A stretch of DNA of 49,299 nucleotides from an uncultured Lachnospiraceae bacterium (GCA_902778245.1 CACYXH010000005.1:1-49299), one strand, 5' to 3'. Counted from the stretch's first letter, positions 16,496 to 24,015 are shown. The notes: generated from the sequence alone by a model not told the origin. Numbers and translations: made by a program.

Positions 16496-16581
16496 AGAAC
16501 CGTGGGGAACCATAGAGCAGGCGGCTTACGCTCCTTGATCGGAGGGGCAACCCTCCAGACGAAAGAAAGGAGGGCATGCCA

Positions 16582-16671
16582 ATGATTACATATCAGGATT
16601 TTTTCTTGTTTTGTACATTCATTGTAGCCATTATCAGTCTGTTAGTTCAGATTTTTAAGGGCAGAAAATAG
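16582..16671 (+). CDS. Holin-like toxin of a type I toxin-antitoxin system (TxpA family)
   Basis: Protein of 29 residues: a short hydrophilic start M-I-T-Y-Q-D, one membrane helix (about 8-24), and a basic tail I-F-K-G-R-K. This is the layout of the putative holin-like toxins (TxpA and relatives), which damage the membrane when over-produced. GGAGG lies 8 bases before the ATG at 16582; another ATG two codons upstream is too close to it. The 3' end overlaps a convergent antisense RNA with its own promoter and a shared terminator hairpin, which would be the antitoxin. Too short for automatic gene callers. Toxicity has not been shown; it is inferred from family architecture. Confidence 0.75.
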   Translation: MITYQDFFLFCTFIVAIISLLVQIFKGRK

Positions 16672-16756
16672 CCGCCACTACTGCAATAGTGACGGCTGTG
16701 TTATATAGTCGCTAAACTATTTCCGGGTAGGCCGCTTCTATGGCTTTCCCTTTTGT
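16662..16756 (-). ncRNA. RatA-like antisense RNA (antitoxin) of the intact toxin locus
   Basis: Predicted from a minus-strand promoter at 16763-16791 to the T-run (TATTTTCT) beyond the hairpin at 16670-16697, giving about 95 bases. It is complementary to the 3' end of the toxin mRNA. Antisense pairing followed by RNase III cleavage is the known mechanism in TxpA/RatA; here it is inferred. Confidence 0.6.
16670..16697. terminator. Bidirectional terminator of toxin and antisense RNA
   Basis: AGCCGCCACTA (16670-16680) pairs with TAGTGACGGCT (16687-16697), 10 of 11 positions. The better T-run is on the minus strand. Confidence 0.75.
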
Positions 16757-16995
16757 ATTTTCAATATAGCATATCTGATAAATGGATTCAAGAGCGGATT
16801 TATTTGGCAAACACTGCAAAAATACAAGCAGGTATAAAACCGGACGAACAAAAGATACTTCCTGCTGGTATTTCATTAAGAAAAGACGGCCGATATATGT
16901 GGCGGTTTAAATGCAATGGGCAACAATACACAGGATATACTAAGACACTGGCGGAGGCCAAAATACCTGCTGCTTTTCTCTTTGAAATTTTATAA
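16753..16995 (+). pseudogene. Remnant of a tyrosine-type integrase (N-terminal arm-binding domain)
   Basis: The frame contains LPAGISLRKDGRYMWRFK and NGQQYTGYTKTLAEAK at about 16855-16965, which matches the three-stranded arm-type DNA-binding domain at the N-terminus of Tn916-like integrases (pattern LP-G-x-x-x-R-x-D-G-R-Y ... Y-G-K-T-L-x-E-A). After AEAK the reading changes to unrelated residues and stops, so the SAM-like and catalytic domains are gone. A 12-base tandem repeat, AAAGTTGTGTCA twice, follows at about 16993-17016. It marks a former mobile element. The antisense-RNA promoter of the toxin locus lies in its 5' part. Confidence 0.55.
16763..16791 (-). promoter_or_regulatory. Promoter of antisense RNA 2
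   Basis: On the minus strand TTGAAT (16791-16786), 17 bases, TATATT (16768-16763). No protein gene lies downstream on this strand before the toxin locus. Confidence 0.65.
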
Positions 16996-17049
16996 AGTTG
17001 TGTCAAAAGTTGTGTCAGCCATCGCCGCCTGCTGCCGTTGTCCGCCAGA

Positions 17050-17072
17050 AAATGCCTCAAATACAGGCATTT
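17050..17072 (-). terminator. Hairpin after the rRNA methyltransferase gene
   Basis: AAATGCCT and AGGCATTT (17050-17057/17065-17072) pair perfectly; on the minus strand a short TTTTC follows. Confidence 0.5.
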
Positions 17073-17078
17073 CAGAGC

Positions 17079-18281
17079 CTAAATTTCCTCCACCACCTGG
17101 AAGATATAGAATTTCAGATAATAGGATTCGTCTGCGGACCAGAGGATCGGGTGGTCGCAGGCCTGGGTGCGGAATTCTACCTGGCGCAGTCTGCGGTGAG
17201 CGCTTCTGGCCGCCTCGTGGATGGTCTTAGAGAAGAGCTGCGGATCCATAAAATGGGAGCAGGAACAGGTGGCAAGAAAACCGCCGTTCTTTACCAGCCG
17301 TATTCCCCGCAGGTTGATCTCACGGTAACCTTTTATAGCGTTCTTAATGGAACTGCGGGACTTCGTAAAAGCGGGGGGATCTAAAATCACAACATCAAAC
17401 AGTTCTCCGGATTTCTCTAAGGATGGCAGCAGGTCGAACACATCCGCACACTGAAATTTTACGGTATCTTCCAGATGGTTCAGTCTGGCATTTTCCTGTG
17501 CCTGAGCGATTCCCAGGTCAGACGCATCCACACCCAGTACAGAGACGGCTCCGGCCATACCGGCGTTCAGAGCGAAGGAGCCGGTATGGGTAAAGCAGTC
17601 CAGCACTTTTTTTCCCCGGCAAAGCCTTGCGATGGCGGCTCTGTTGTATTTCTGATCCAGAAAGAAGCCGGTTTTCTGACCATCTTTCACATCCACCAGA
17701 TATTTTACGCCATTCTCCTGAATTTCAACCTTCGTATCGAAGGGTTCTCCGATAAAACCTTTGAAGCGTTCCATCCCCTCATTCAGGCGTACTTTGGCGT
17801 CGCTGCGCTCGTATATGCCCCGTATGGCAATTCCATCTTCGGATAAAACTTCTTTTATTTTTTCCAGGATCAAAGGCTTCAGGCGGTCGATGCCAAGCGC
17901 CAGGCTTTCCACCACCAGTACATCCGAGAATTTATCAATGACAATGCCGGGAAGAAAATCCGCTTCGCCAAAAATAAGCCGACAGCAGGCGGTGTCGGTC
18001 ACCGCTTTGCGATAATTCCAGGCGTCACGGACCCGCTGCTCGATCACAGCCTGATCCACCGGATGCTCTTTTTTCCGGGACAGAAGGCGGACTGTAATTT
18101 TTGATTTTGTATTGATAAAGCCATAACCCATGAAATAGCCGTCAAAGTCATGCACAGAGATAATATCTCCGTTCTCAAAGGATCCTTCGATAGAAGCAAT
18201 TTCGTTGTCGTACACCCACATTCCACCGGATTTGAGGGTGCGTCCTTCTCCCTTTTTCAATGTAACGATTGTATCACGCAT
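17079..18281 (-). CDS. Class I SAM-dependent rRNA methyltransferase (RlmI/YwbD-like)
   Basis: Protein of 400 residues, matching the RlmI family length. The N-terminal PUA domain (about 1-75) includes GEGRTLKSGGMWVYDNEI; an RlmI-type central part with GFFLDQKYNR follows; and a Rossmann methyltransferase domain carries V-L-D-C-F-T-H-T-G-S-F (SAM loop), V-L-G-V-D-A-S and the catalytic-site motif ILDPPAFTKS. E. coli RlmI makes m5C1962 in 23S rRNA; the exact target here is inferred. The ATG at 18281 follows AGGAG, which excludes the longer reading frame. A single gene, convergent with the debris region. Confidence 0.9.
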   Translation of the reverse strand: MRDTIVTLKKGEGRTLKSGGMWVYDNEIASIEGSFENGDIISVHDFDGYFMGYGFINTKSKITVRLLSRKKEHPVDQAVIEQRVRDAWNYRKAVTDTACCRLIFGEADFLPGIVIDKFSDVLVVESLALGIDRLKPLILEKIKEVLSEDGIAIRGIYERSDAKVRLNEGMERFKGFIGEPFDTKVEIQENGVKYLVDVKDGQKTGFFLDQKYNRAAIARLCRGKKVLDCFTHTGSFALNAGMAGAVSVLGVDASDLGIAQAQENARLNHLEDTVKFQCADVFDLLPSLEKSGELFDVVILDPPAFTKSRSSIKNAIKGYREINLRGIRLVKNGGFLATCSCSHFMDPQLFSKTIHEAARSAHRRLRQVEFRTQACDHPILWSADESYYLKFYIFQVVEEI

Positions 18282-18477
18282 GGTTTTTCTCCTGAAATTT
18301 TCTGATTTTTTATCGGAATCTATTATATCTTTTGAACGGCAGGAAATCAACGAAAAAGCGATTATTAGTGCATATTATACGGCTGCGCTTCATATACTGA
18401 AACAAGATTGCAGCCAGGACAAGAGCAAAGTCTGCCCGTGCAGGTAGAGGAGGCTGCGGGAAAGAGGAATTCACAAA

Positions 18478-19545
18478 ATGCCGGAGTACAAACGCTTTAT
18501 CGCTTATTTTTATGAATACATAGATGGTAAAAGAAGACGCAATGCCGGGTTTGTAAAGGCGGAGCAGAGAAACGGGGTCTGGAGACTGCAGGTACAGCTT
18601 CGCTCAGAAAACTGGCCGCAGGAAAGTCTTCCGATTTTTGGATTCAGCAGAAACGAGGAGGAATATCCTGTCGTTTGGCTTGGGAAAGGATATCCCAAAG
18701 GCGATAGTATGATACAGTCGCTGCAAATATCATCAAAAGATTTGGAGATAAATTTTGAAAGCCTTTCGGGAATGTGGATACCTTGCCAGGAGGACAGGTG
18801 CTTTCTCTCTAACTGGGAGGATGCGGAGGTAGAGCCGGATAGACTGAGAACGCCGCATTCGGAAGGTGGAGCAGGTACGGAGACGATCGTGGAGAAAGAT
18901 GCAGAACAGGTAACGGAAAAAGCCACGGAGGAAACCGCCCAGCAGGATACGGAGAAACTGACGCAAGAGGCTGCAGAACAGGTAACAGAAAATAGAAACG
19001 TGGATGAAATCCTGGTAGAGGCCATGGAATGTGCGACTGTTGAAGAGAAGGAGCAAAAGGCGGATTCGCAGCCAAGTGTGGAGATAGAAATACAAAGTCA
19101 ATCGCAGAGCAGTATGCAAGAACCTGAAACGGAAAGAGATGTGCCAGGCAATATACAAGAAGACCAGAAGGAAGAAAACCAAAAGCGTCAGGCCATGGAG
19201 AGTGATTGGCGTACGTTATTGTCGCAGTGCCAGAGATTCCGGCCATTTGCGGAGGAGGAGTTCGAGGAGTGTATCCGAATATGCCCGAGAGATGTTCTAT
19301 GGCTGGGGCAGCGACAGTGGCCTGTGGGGCGCAATAGTTTTCTGATGCAGGGATTTTACAAATATCGCCATCTGCTTCTGGCAAGGAAAACGGACGGAAG
19401 CTATGTGCTGGGAGTGCCGGGGCGGATGATGCCGCAGAATCAAAGCGTTGCTGCCAGTTTTGGGTTTGAAAACTTTAAAGCAGTTAATAGCGCGATGATA
19501 TGTCCGGAGAATTTCGGATATTGGTATCGAATAATATCGATATAA
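18478..19545 (+). CDS. DUF6128-like domain protein
   Basis: Protein of 355 residues without signal or membrane segments. The N-terminal part (1-115) opens Y-K-R-F-I-A-Y-F-Y-E-Y and has beta-strand character. The middle (about 120-235) is low-complexity, rich in Glu, Gln and Thr, with repeats such as EQVTEKATEE. The C-terminal part (about 255-350) contains LWLGQRQWPVGRNSFLMQGF and Y-V-L-G-V-P-G-R, resembling the DUF6128 region of Lachnospiraceae proteins. Two ordered ends joined by a disordered acidic linker suggest a scaffold, but no function is known. SD is GAAAGAGGA. The SRP RNA promoter begins right after its stop. Confidence 0.7.
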   Translation: MPEYKRFIAYFYEYIDGKRRRNAGFVKAEQRNGVWRLQVQLRSENWPQESLPIFGFSRNEEEYPVVWLGKGYPKGDSMIQSLQISSKDLEINFESLSGMWIPCQEDRCFLSNWEDAEVEPDRLRTPHSEGGAGTETIVEKDAEQVTEKATEETAQQDTEKLTQEAAEQVTENRNVDEILVEAMECATVEEKEQKADSQPSVEIEIQSQSQSSMQEPETERDVPGNIQEDQKEENQKRQAMESDWRTLLSQCQRFRPFAEEEFEECIRICPRDVLWLGQRQWPVGRNSFLMQGFYKYRHLLLARKTDGSYVLGVPGRMMPQNQSVAASFGFENFKAVNSAMICPENFGYWYRIISI

Positions 19546-19555
19546 AACACAAAGG

Positions 19556-19584
19556 TTGACAAAACCGAGAAAAGTTAGTATAGT
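19556..19584 (+). promoter_or_regulatory. Promoter of the SRP RNA gene
   Basis: Perfect TTGACA (19556-19561), 17 bases, TATAGT (19579-19584), about 6 bases before the RNA's 5' end. A strong promoter, as expected for a stable RNA. Confidence 0.85.
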
Positions 19585-19589
19585 TAGGA

Positions 19590-19855
19590 TACCGCGCAAC
19601 CGGGGAGATAGCGGTGCCCTGTACCTGCAATCCGCTACAGCAGGGGTGATGCCGAACCGAGGCTGTTTTGCTGTGAAGCTGCCCTTTATAAGTGATGTTG
19701 ACGTCTGGGTCTTACGCAACAGGAATCTGTGAACCGTGTCAGGTCGGGAACGGAGCAGCACTAAGCAGAACCTTCTGTGTGCCGTAAGGCAGCCTGGGCC
19801 GAGTTAACTGTAAAGGTAACGTTTGTGGCAGGCAGTCGAAGGGAGGCGCGCGGTG
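19590..19855 (+). ncRNA. ffs: Signal recognition particle RNA, large bacterial type
   Basis: The S-domain core GTGAACCGTGTCAGGTC...GGGAACGGAGCAGCACTAAG (about 19730-19765) is the Ffh-binding hairpin of SRP RNA. The 5' end ACCGCGC pairs with the 3' end GCGCGGT, closing the Alu-domain-containing large form (about 266 bases) known from Bacillus and Clostridia. It works with Ffh and FtsY in co-translational targeting of membrane proteins. Its own promoter and a terminator frame it. It precedes tadA, echoing the tadA-scr linkage in Bacillus though in the opposite order. Confidence 0.93.
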
Positions 19856-19869
19856 AGAAAAAATCATAC

Positions 19870-19901
19870 GGCTGTTGTACGGATCGGTACAACGGCCTTT
19901 T
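19870..19901 (+). terminator. Terminator after SRP RNA
   Basis: GGCTGTTGTAC (19870-19880) pairs with GTACAACGGCC (19887-19897) with one mismatch, followed by TTTT. Confidence 0.75.
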
Positions 19902-19970
19902 ATCATTGTCTGGGAAACTCCAGGGGAAATATAGCGGGAACTTTCGGTCCGAACCGGAGAGGATGCAATT

Positions 19971-20510
19971 ATGAGAAAACTGACAGAGGATGAGAAGTTT
20001 ATGAAAGCGGCCCTGGCGCAGGCCAGAAAAGCGGAAAAGCTGGACGAGGCGCCGATCGGCTGTGTGATCACTTATGAGGGCCGCATTATCGCCAGAGGAT
20101 ACAACCGCCGCAACACGGACAAAAATACCTTATCCCACGCGGAGATGAACGCGATCAAAAAGGCCAGCAAAAAGCTGGGAGACTGGCGCTTAGAGGGGTG
20201 TACTATCTATATTACGCTGGAACCCTGCCAGATGTGTGCGGGAGCGATCGTTCAGGCGAGGATCACCCGGGCGGTGATCGGCAGCATGAACTCAAAGGCT
20301 GGCTGCGCCGGTTCGGTGCTGAATGTGCTGGAAATGCCGGAATTTAACCATCAGGTGGAAGTGACCCGGGGAGTTTTGCAGGAAGAGTGCAGCCAGATGC
20401 TCTCTGAGTTCTTCCGCGGGCTGCGTGCCAGAAAGAAACTCGTGGCAGTTTGCGCTCCATCTGAACCCGTTTCCGAAGAAATTTGGCGGAAGAGGGAATT
20501 TGGACTTTAA
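19971..20510 (+). CDS. tadA: tRNA-specific adenosine deaminase
   Basis: Zinc enzyme that converts A34 to inosine in tRNA-Arg(ACG). Protein of 179 residues. The active site is H56-A-E58 (HAEMNAI) and the zinc cysteines C86 and C89 (PCQMCAGA); IDs of the family also include DEAPIGCVI at the N-terminus. The C-terminal tail after EFFRGLRARKK is about 20 residues longer than in many TadA proteins. SD GGAGAGG lies 8 bases before the ATG. The gene lies between SRP RNA and tRNA-Ser. Confidence 0.93.
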   Translation: MRKLTEDEKFMKAALAQARKAEKLDEAPIGCVITYEGRIIARGYNRRNTDKNTLSHAEMNAIKKASKKLGDWRLEGCTIYITLEPCQMCAGAIVQARITRAVIGSMNSKAGCAGSVLNVLEMPEFNHQVEVTRGVLQEECSQMLSEFFRGLRARKKLVAVCAPSEPVSEEIWRKREFGL

Positions 20511-20548
20511 AAATGCAGCGATCTGTGTTATACTAATGCAGTTGAGTT

Positions 20549-20636
20549 GGAGAGTTATCGAAGTGGTCATAACGAGCCGCACTCGAAATGCGGTTGTCCT
20601 TTTTTGGGCACGTGGGTTCGAATCCCACACTCTCCG
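20549..20636 (+). tRNA. tRNA-Ser, anticodon CGA
   Basis: 88 bases. The acceptor stem GGAGAGT/ACTCTCC closes the molecule, with G as discriminator base. The anticodon stem CCGCA/TGCGG holds the loop CTCGAAA, so the anticodon is CGA (codon UCG). A long variable arm (TTGTCCTTTTTTGGGCAC) marks a class II serine tRNA. The T arm is GTGGG TTCGAAT CCCAC. The 3' CCA is not encoded. A -10 box TATACT at 20529-20534 precedes it. Confidence 0.95.
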
Positions 20637-20640
20637 TCAA

Positions 20641-20685
20641 AAGGGACAAACAAGCTGAAAAACGCTGGTTTGTCTCTTTTTCGTT
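20641..20685 (+). terminator. Terminator after tRNA-Ser
   Basis: GGGACAAAC.AGC pairs with GCT.GTTTGTCTC, followed by TTTTT. Confidence 0.8.
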
Positions 20686-20755
20686 TGCCTTCCGTGCTTC
20701 TAAGAAATCTTCGCAAAGTAACTGCCTCCGTCTGATTTTAATTTCTTACATTGGA

Positions 20756-20785
20756 TTGACGAAAGGGGTTAAAACAGGGTATAAT
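20756..20785 (+). promoter_or_regulatory. Promoter of the HipA-like kinase gene
   Basis: TTGACG (20756-20761), 18-base spacer, perfect TATAAT (20780-20785), 37 bases before the start codon. Confidence 0.7.
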
Positions 20786-20822
20786 TTCTATAGTCAATGC
20801 GCCCGACCTGGGAGGGGAACAG

Positions 20823-22334
20823 ATGCAGAACGAAGAACTGCTGAACCGCATAACAGAAATCACAGCAGAAATCGCCAACCTGCCGAAGGGATATATCTCG
20901 CAAAAATCCATCGGCGGCAAGGTATATTACTACCACCAATGGTCAGAGAACGCTCAGAAAAAGAGCCGCTATCTTCATGACGATGAACTAAAACCCCTTG
21001 CCTTGCAGATTGAGCGGCGCAAGGCGCTGCAGGAGGAATTAAAAAATCTCCGCGCAAGACCGAAAAAACAGAACAGAAACGAGGTGTCTCAGATGAAACG
21101 CACCCTCATGCATAAACGGCTCGCTGTGGCGGATATCGAACTCGACGATATCTCCGGTTTTATTCAAAGGATAGACGCCGTACATGCGCCGGAGCATCTG
21201 CCCATTGGCGTGACTGTGCGAAAAGGAGCGCCGGATCGGGCATCCCTCAACGAATGGTGGACAGACCGCTCCATTCCCGCCAGCCGTTCGGGTATCCGCG
21301 AAGCGCTGGAAACCTTGGAGATTAGCAACACGAAAATGCTGCTGGTCCGCTGTTTCGGACTGAGCCTCTCGGATCAGTACTGGATTTGTCCCGAAGGCTC
21401 GGATCTCACATGGGACGGCATCAATTTCTTCGACAGCGTTTTTTCAGACGATATCGGCGATGTGCTGTTCGGAGCGGATAAAAAAGCAAACGCGCTGGAT
21501 TTCAGTTCTCCCGACAACACCTCAGACGGTAACCTGAAAAAGCGATGGAAGATCATCGACGGGAAACGGTGTCTCATCAAGGGCGGTTCCAATCCGTTCC
21601 GTCAACAGCCTTTCAACGAAGTCATCGCCACCGGGACCATGGAACGACTCGGCATTCCACATATTCCATACACGGTCACATGGAATAATGGCGCGCCCTA
21701 CAGCGTGTGCGAGGATTTCGTAACGAGCGACACCGAGCTTGTTCCCGCTTGGCGGATCTACAACTCGCAGAAAAAGAAAAACAATGTGTCAACCTATCAG
21801 CACTTCGTAAACTGTGCCCAAGTTCTGGGCATCCCGGACGTCGTACCGTTCCTTAACAAGATGCTCACGCTGGACTATATCATCGCCAACGAGGACAGGC
21901 ACCTCAATAATTTCGGCGCACTCCGCAATGCTGAAACGCTGGAGTGGATCGGCATGGCACCCATTTATGACAGCGGCTCTTCTCTTGGCTATGATAAGGT
22001 CGCGCCGGAGATCCGCGCAGGACGGGACGTGACGTGTAAGCCCTTCAAGAAGCATCATGAGGAACAACTCAAGCTGGTTACGGATTTCTCGTGGATTAAC
22101 TTTGACCTTCTGTCAGACGTGCGGGAGCTGATTACCGAAACGCTGTCTGCTGACAACGCCAAAGAATATATCGACGAAAACCGCATCAATGCCATTGCTG
22201 ATACCGCTGAACAACGGATACAGTATCTGCAGGGGATCGCTCAGGCGCAGACATCGGTGCGGACCGAATCCACAGAGGATGACGTCGAGGAAAATATTGC
22301 CGAGGATTACAGTTCGAAAAGAAGTTTACAATAA
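20823..22334 (+). CDS. HipA-like Ser/Thr kinase with N-terminal DUF6788-like domain
   Basis: Protein of 503 residues. Residues 1-75 (A-N-L-P-K-G-Y-I-S-Q-K-S-I-G-G-K-V-Y-Y-Y) look like DUF6788, usually a stand-alone small protein. Residues about 100-470 form a HipA-like kinase: an ATP-site lysine in C-L-I-K-G-G, the helix glutamate in FNEVIATGTMERLGI, catalytic IANEDRHLNNF with D358 as likely base, and Y-D-S-G-S-S-L with D383 as likely metal ligand. HipA kinases phosphorylate aminoacyl-tRNA synthetases and act as toxins beside a HipB antitoxin; no antitoxin gene flanks this one. Codon use is richer in GC-ending codons than in the neighbours, and it lies directly behind tRNA-Ser, both hinting at transfer. 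SD GGGAGGGG. Confidence 0.8.
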   Translation: MQNEELLNRITEITAEIANLPKGYISQKSIGGKVYYYHQWSENAQKKSRYLHDDELKPLALQIERRKALQEELKNLRARPKKQNRNEVSQMKRTLMHKRLAVADIELDDISGFIQRIDAVHAPEHLPIGVTVRKGAPDRASLNEWWTDRSIPASRSGIREALETLEISNTKMLLVRCFGLSLSDQYWICPEGSDLTWDGINFFDSVFSDDIGDVLFGADKKANALDFSSPDNTSDGNLKKRWKIIDGKRCLIKGGSNPFRQQPFNEVIATGTMERLGIPHIPYTVTWNNGAPYSVCEDFVTSDTELVPAWRIYNSQKKKNNVSTYQHFVNCAQVLGIPDVVPFLNKMLTLDYIIANEDRHLNNFGALRNAETLEWIGMAPIYDSGSSLGYDKVAPEIRAGRDVTCKPFKKHHEEQLKLVTDFSWINFDLLSDVRELITETLSADNAKEYIDENRINAIADTAEQRIQYLQGIAQAQTSVRTESTEDDVEENIAEDYSSKRSLQ

Positions 22335-22360
22335 CAGAGAAAAACGCTGCAAATATCAAA

Positions 22361-22427
22361 GAGGCCGTCGCACTAAGCATTTTATTGCATAATTATGCAA
22401 AGCATGCAATTAGTGCGCCGGCCCCCC
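22361..22427. repeat. Palindromic dispersed repeat, copy 1
   Basis: Left arm GAGGCCGTCGCACTAA... and right arm ...TTAGTGCGCCGGCCCC pair nearly end to end (about 32-base arms) with the centre TTGCATAATTATGCAA. The same family recurs inverted at 47371-47441, sharing GCATTTTATTGCATAATTAT exactly. It may end transcription from both sides, being placed between a plus-strand kinase gene and a minus-strand small ORF. Confidence 0.75.
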
Positions 22428-22449
22428 TTGTCACTTCTTATGTGGCTGA

Positions 22450-22521
22450 TTAACAACCAGGGTTGAAATATTTGCAAAGTGCAGCAAGTAATTCGGAACA
22501 GCTATTGAAATTAAAACACAT
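22450..22521 (-). CDS. Small ORF encoding a 23-residue cysteine-containing peptide
   Basis: AAGGAGG lies 8 bases before the ATG. The peptide has cysteines at positions 2, 8, 16 and 23 (M-C-F-N-F-N-S-C-S-E ... N-P-G-C), is mostly uncharged and has no cleavable leader. A promoter is present upstream (TTGTTT, 17, TACAAT) and the palindromic repeat lies downstream as a possible terminator, so it forms a complete small transcription unit. I recognise no family. It could be a signalling peptide, a small toxin, a leader peptide or a metal-binding peptide; none is shown. Confidence 0.5.
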   Translation of the reverse strand: MCFNFNSCSELLAALCKYFNPGC

Positions 22522-22568
22522 AGTTTCGTCCTCCTTATGTTAGATTTGTCTTAGCTAAGTACAATAGC

Positions 22569-22597
22569 ATTGTAACAAGATTATGCATCAGAAACAA
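22569..22597 (-). promoter_or_regulatory. Promoter of the cysteine-peptide small ORF
   Basis: On the minus strand TTGTTT (22597-22592), 17 bases, TACAAT (22574-22569). A CTTAGCTAAG palindrome follows in the leader. Confidence 0.55.
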
Positions 22598-22656
22598 TAG
22601 GAGATGGCTGGCAGCATTTCCAGTGATCGTCAGCCTGCGGGGGAGGTGTGATAAGT

Positions 22657-23301
22657 TTGAAAAATACAATTATTTTTGATATGGACGGAACGCTGCTGAA
22701 CACGCTGGAAGACATTGCGGGCGGCGTAAACCATACGATGCGCCAATACGGATTGCCGCAGCGGCGTCTGGAGGAAGTGCGCTGCGCGGTGGGAAACGGC
22801 GCCAGACGGCTGATTGCGGCGTTTGTACCGGGCGGGGAAGAAAACCCTTGTCTGGAGCAGATTCTGCAGGACTACGAGGCGTATTATGAGACACATTGTC
22901 AGATCAGGACCAGAGCCTATGACGGCATTTTAGAAATGCTCCGGCAGCTGAAAGCGCGGCAGGTAAAGATGGCGATCGTCTCCAATAAGGGGGACGGGGC
23001 AGTAAAGGAGCTGACCCGGCTGTATTTCTCGGAGTATATTGCCGCATCGCAGGGCGTGCGGGATGGAATACGAAAGAAACCCGCCCCGGACTCCGTACTG
23101 GAAGCGTTGAACATCCTGGGCAGCCGACCGGAAGAGACGCTCTATGTGGGGGACAGCGAGGTGGATTATCATACGGCGGTCAATGCGGGCGTGGACTGCG
23201 TGCTGGTCAGCTGGGGCTTTCGGGAACGGGAGAAACTAAGACAGCTGCAGCCGGACTATCTGATCGATGTGCCGGAGGAGCTTTTGTCTCTTTGTAAGTA
23301 A
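22657..23301 (+). CDS. HAD family hydrolase, phosphoglycolate-phosphatase-like
   Basis: Cytosolic phosphatase of 214 residues. Motif I is F-D-M-D-G-T-L-L-N-T (D10 nucleophile, D12 acid/base counted from the TTG start), motif II V-S-N-K-G, motif III lysine in G-I-R-K-K-P-A-P-D, motif IV YVGDSEVDYHTA. A four-helix C1 cap lies between I and II, as in Gph/PpaX. The substrate is not decided by sequence: phosphoglycolate or pyrophosphate are the usual choices. A GTG at 22648 is only one base from the GGGGGAGG site; the TTG at 22657 has 10 bases spacing and gives the family start. Confidence 0.88.
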   Translation: MKNTIIFDMDGTLLNTLEDIAGGVNHTMRQYGLPQRRLEEVRCAVGNGARRLIAAFVPGGEENPCLEQILQDYEAYYETHCQIRTRAYDGILEMLRQLKARQVKMAIVSNKGDGAVKELTRLYFSEYIAASQGVRDGIRKKPAPDSVLEALNILGSRPEETLYVGDSEVDYHTAVNAGVDCVLVSWGFREREKLRQLQPDYLIDVPEELLSLCK

Positions 23302-23346
23302 ATTTGCATCTCGGTTGTTTGCTGCGATTCTCTTGTGATGTGATGG

Positions 23347-23375
23347 TTGAACTTTCATGCAAGATTCGATATACT
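23347..23375 (+). promoter_or_regulatory. Promoter of xpt
   Basis: TTGAAC (23347-23352), 17 bases, TATACT (23370-23375). The short leader to the GTG at 23416 has no room for a purine riboswitch. Confidence 0.65.
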
Positions 23376-23415
23376 CAGGGAAGGAAGAAAAACGGTCGCG
23401 AAGGAGGAAACCGAA

Positions 23416-23997
23416 GTGAAGCTTTTGGAAGAGAGAATACGCAAAGACGGCATTGTGAAGCCGGGGAATGTACTGAAGGTGGACAGCTTTCTGAATCATC
23501 AGATGGACGTGGAGCTGTTTAATGAAATGGGAAAAGAATTTAAGCGGCTGTTCGCGGATCGCCCTATTAACAAGATCCTGACCATTGAAGCGTCCGGTAT
23601 TGGAATTGCCTGTGTGGTAGCGCAGCATTTTCAAGTTCCGGTGGTCTTTGCAAAGAAGGCAAAGAGCATTAATCTGGACGGAGAGATGTACACCACTAAG
23701 ATAGAGTCCTTTACTCATAAAAAAGTGTATGATGTGATCGTGGCGAAAAAATTTTTAAACAAGGAAGATCATGTGCTGATCATTGATGATTTTCTGGCGA
23801 ACGGATGCGCGGTGGCAGGGCTGATCGACCTGATCCAGAGTGCGGGAGCTACAGTAGAGGGCGTGGGTATTGCCATTGAAAAGGGATTTCAGCAGGGCGG
23901 AGACATCATCCGGGGAAAGGGTATTCGAGTGGAATCTCTGGCCATTGTGGAGAGTATGGATGACGGGACGGGAACTCTGACATTCCGGGAACAGTAA
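23416..23997 (+). CDS. xpt: Xanthine phosphoribosyltransferase
   Basis: Purine salvage enzyme making XMP from xanthine and PRPP; 193 residues, the family's usual length. Family signatures are [11 protein letters not shown] and [18 protein letters not shown] at the N-terminus, IEASGIG, FAKKAKS and the PRPP loop [11 protein letters not shown]. The GTG at 23416 is chosen from AAGGAGG 9 bases upstream and the family start; earlier in-frame ATGs run through the promoter. Unlike B. subtilis xpt-pbuX there is no permease behind it and no guanine riboswitch in front. Confidence 0.93.
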   Translation: MKLLEERIRKDGIVKPGNVLKVDSFLNHQMDVELFNEMGKEFKRLFADRPINKILTIEASGIGIACVVAQHFQVPVVFAKKAKSINLDGEMYTTKIESFTHKKVYDVIVAKKFLNKEDHVLIIDDFLANGCAVAGLIDLIQSAGATVEGVGIAIEKGFQQGGDIIRGKGIRVESLAIVESMDDGTGTLTFREQ

Positions 23998-24015
23998 AGT
24001 CTTTGACATGAAATG

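Noticed and set aside
23302..23415. Possible purine riboswitch before xpt
   Set aside because: The conserved core elements are absent and the leader after the promoter is only about 35 bases.
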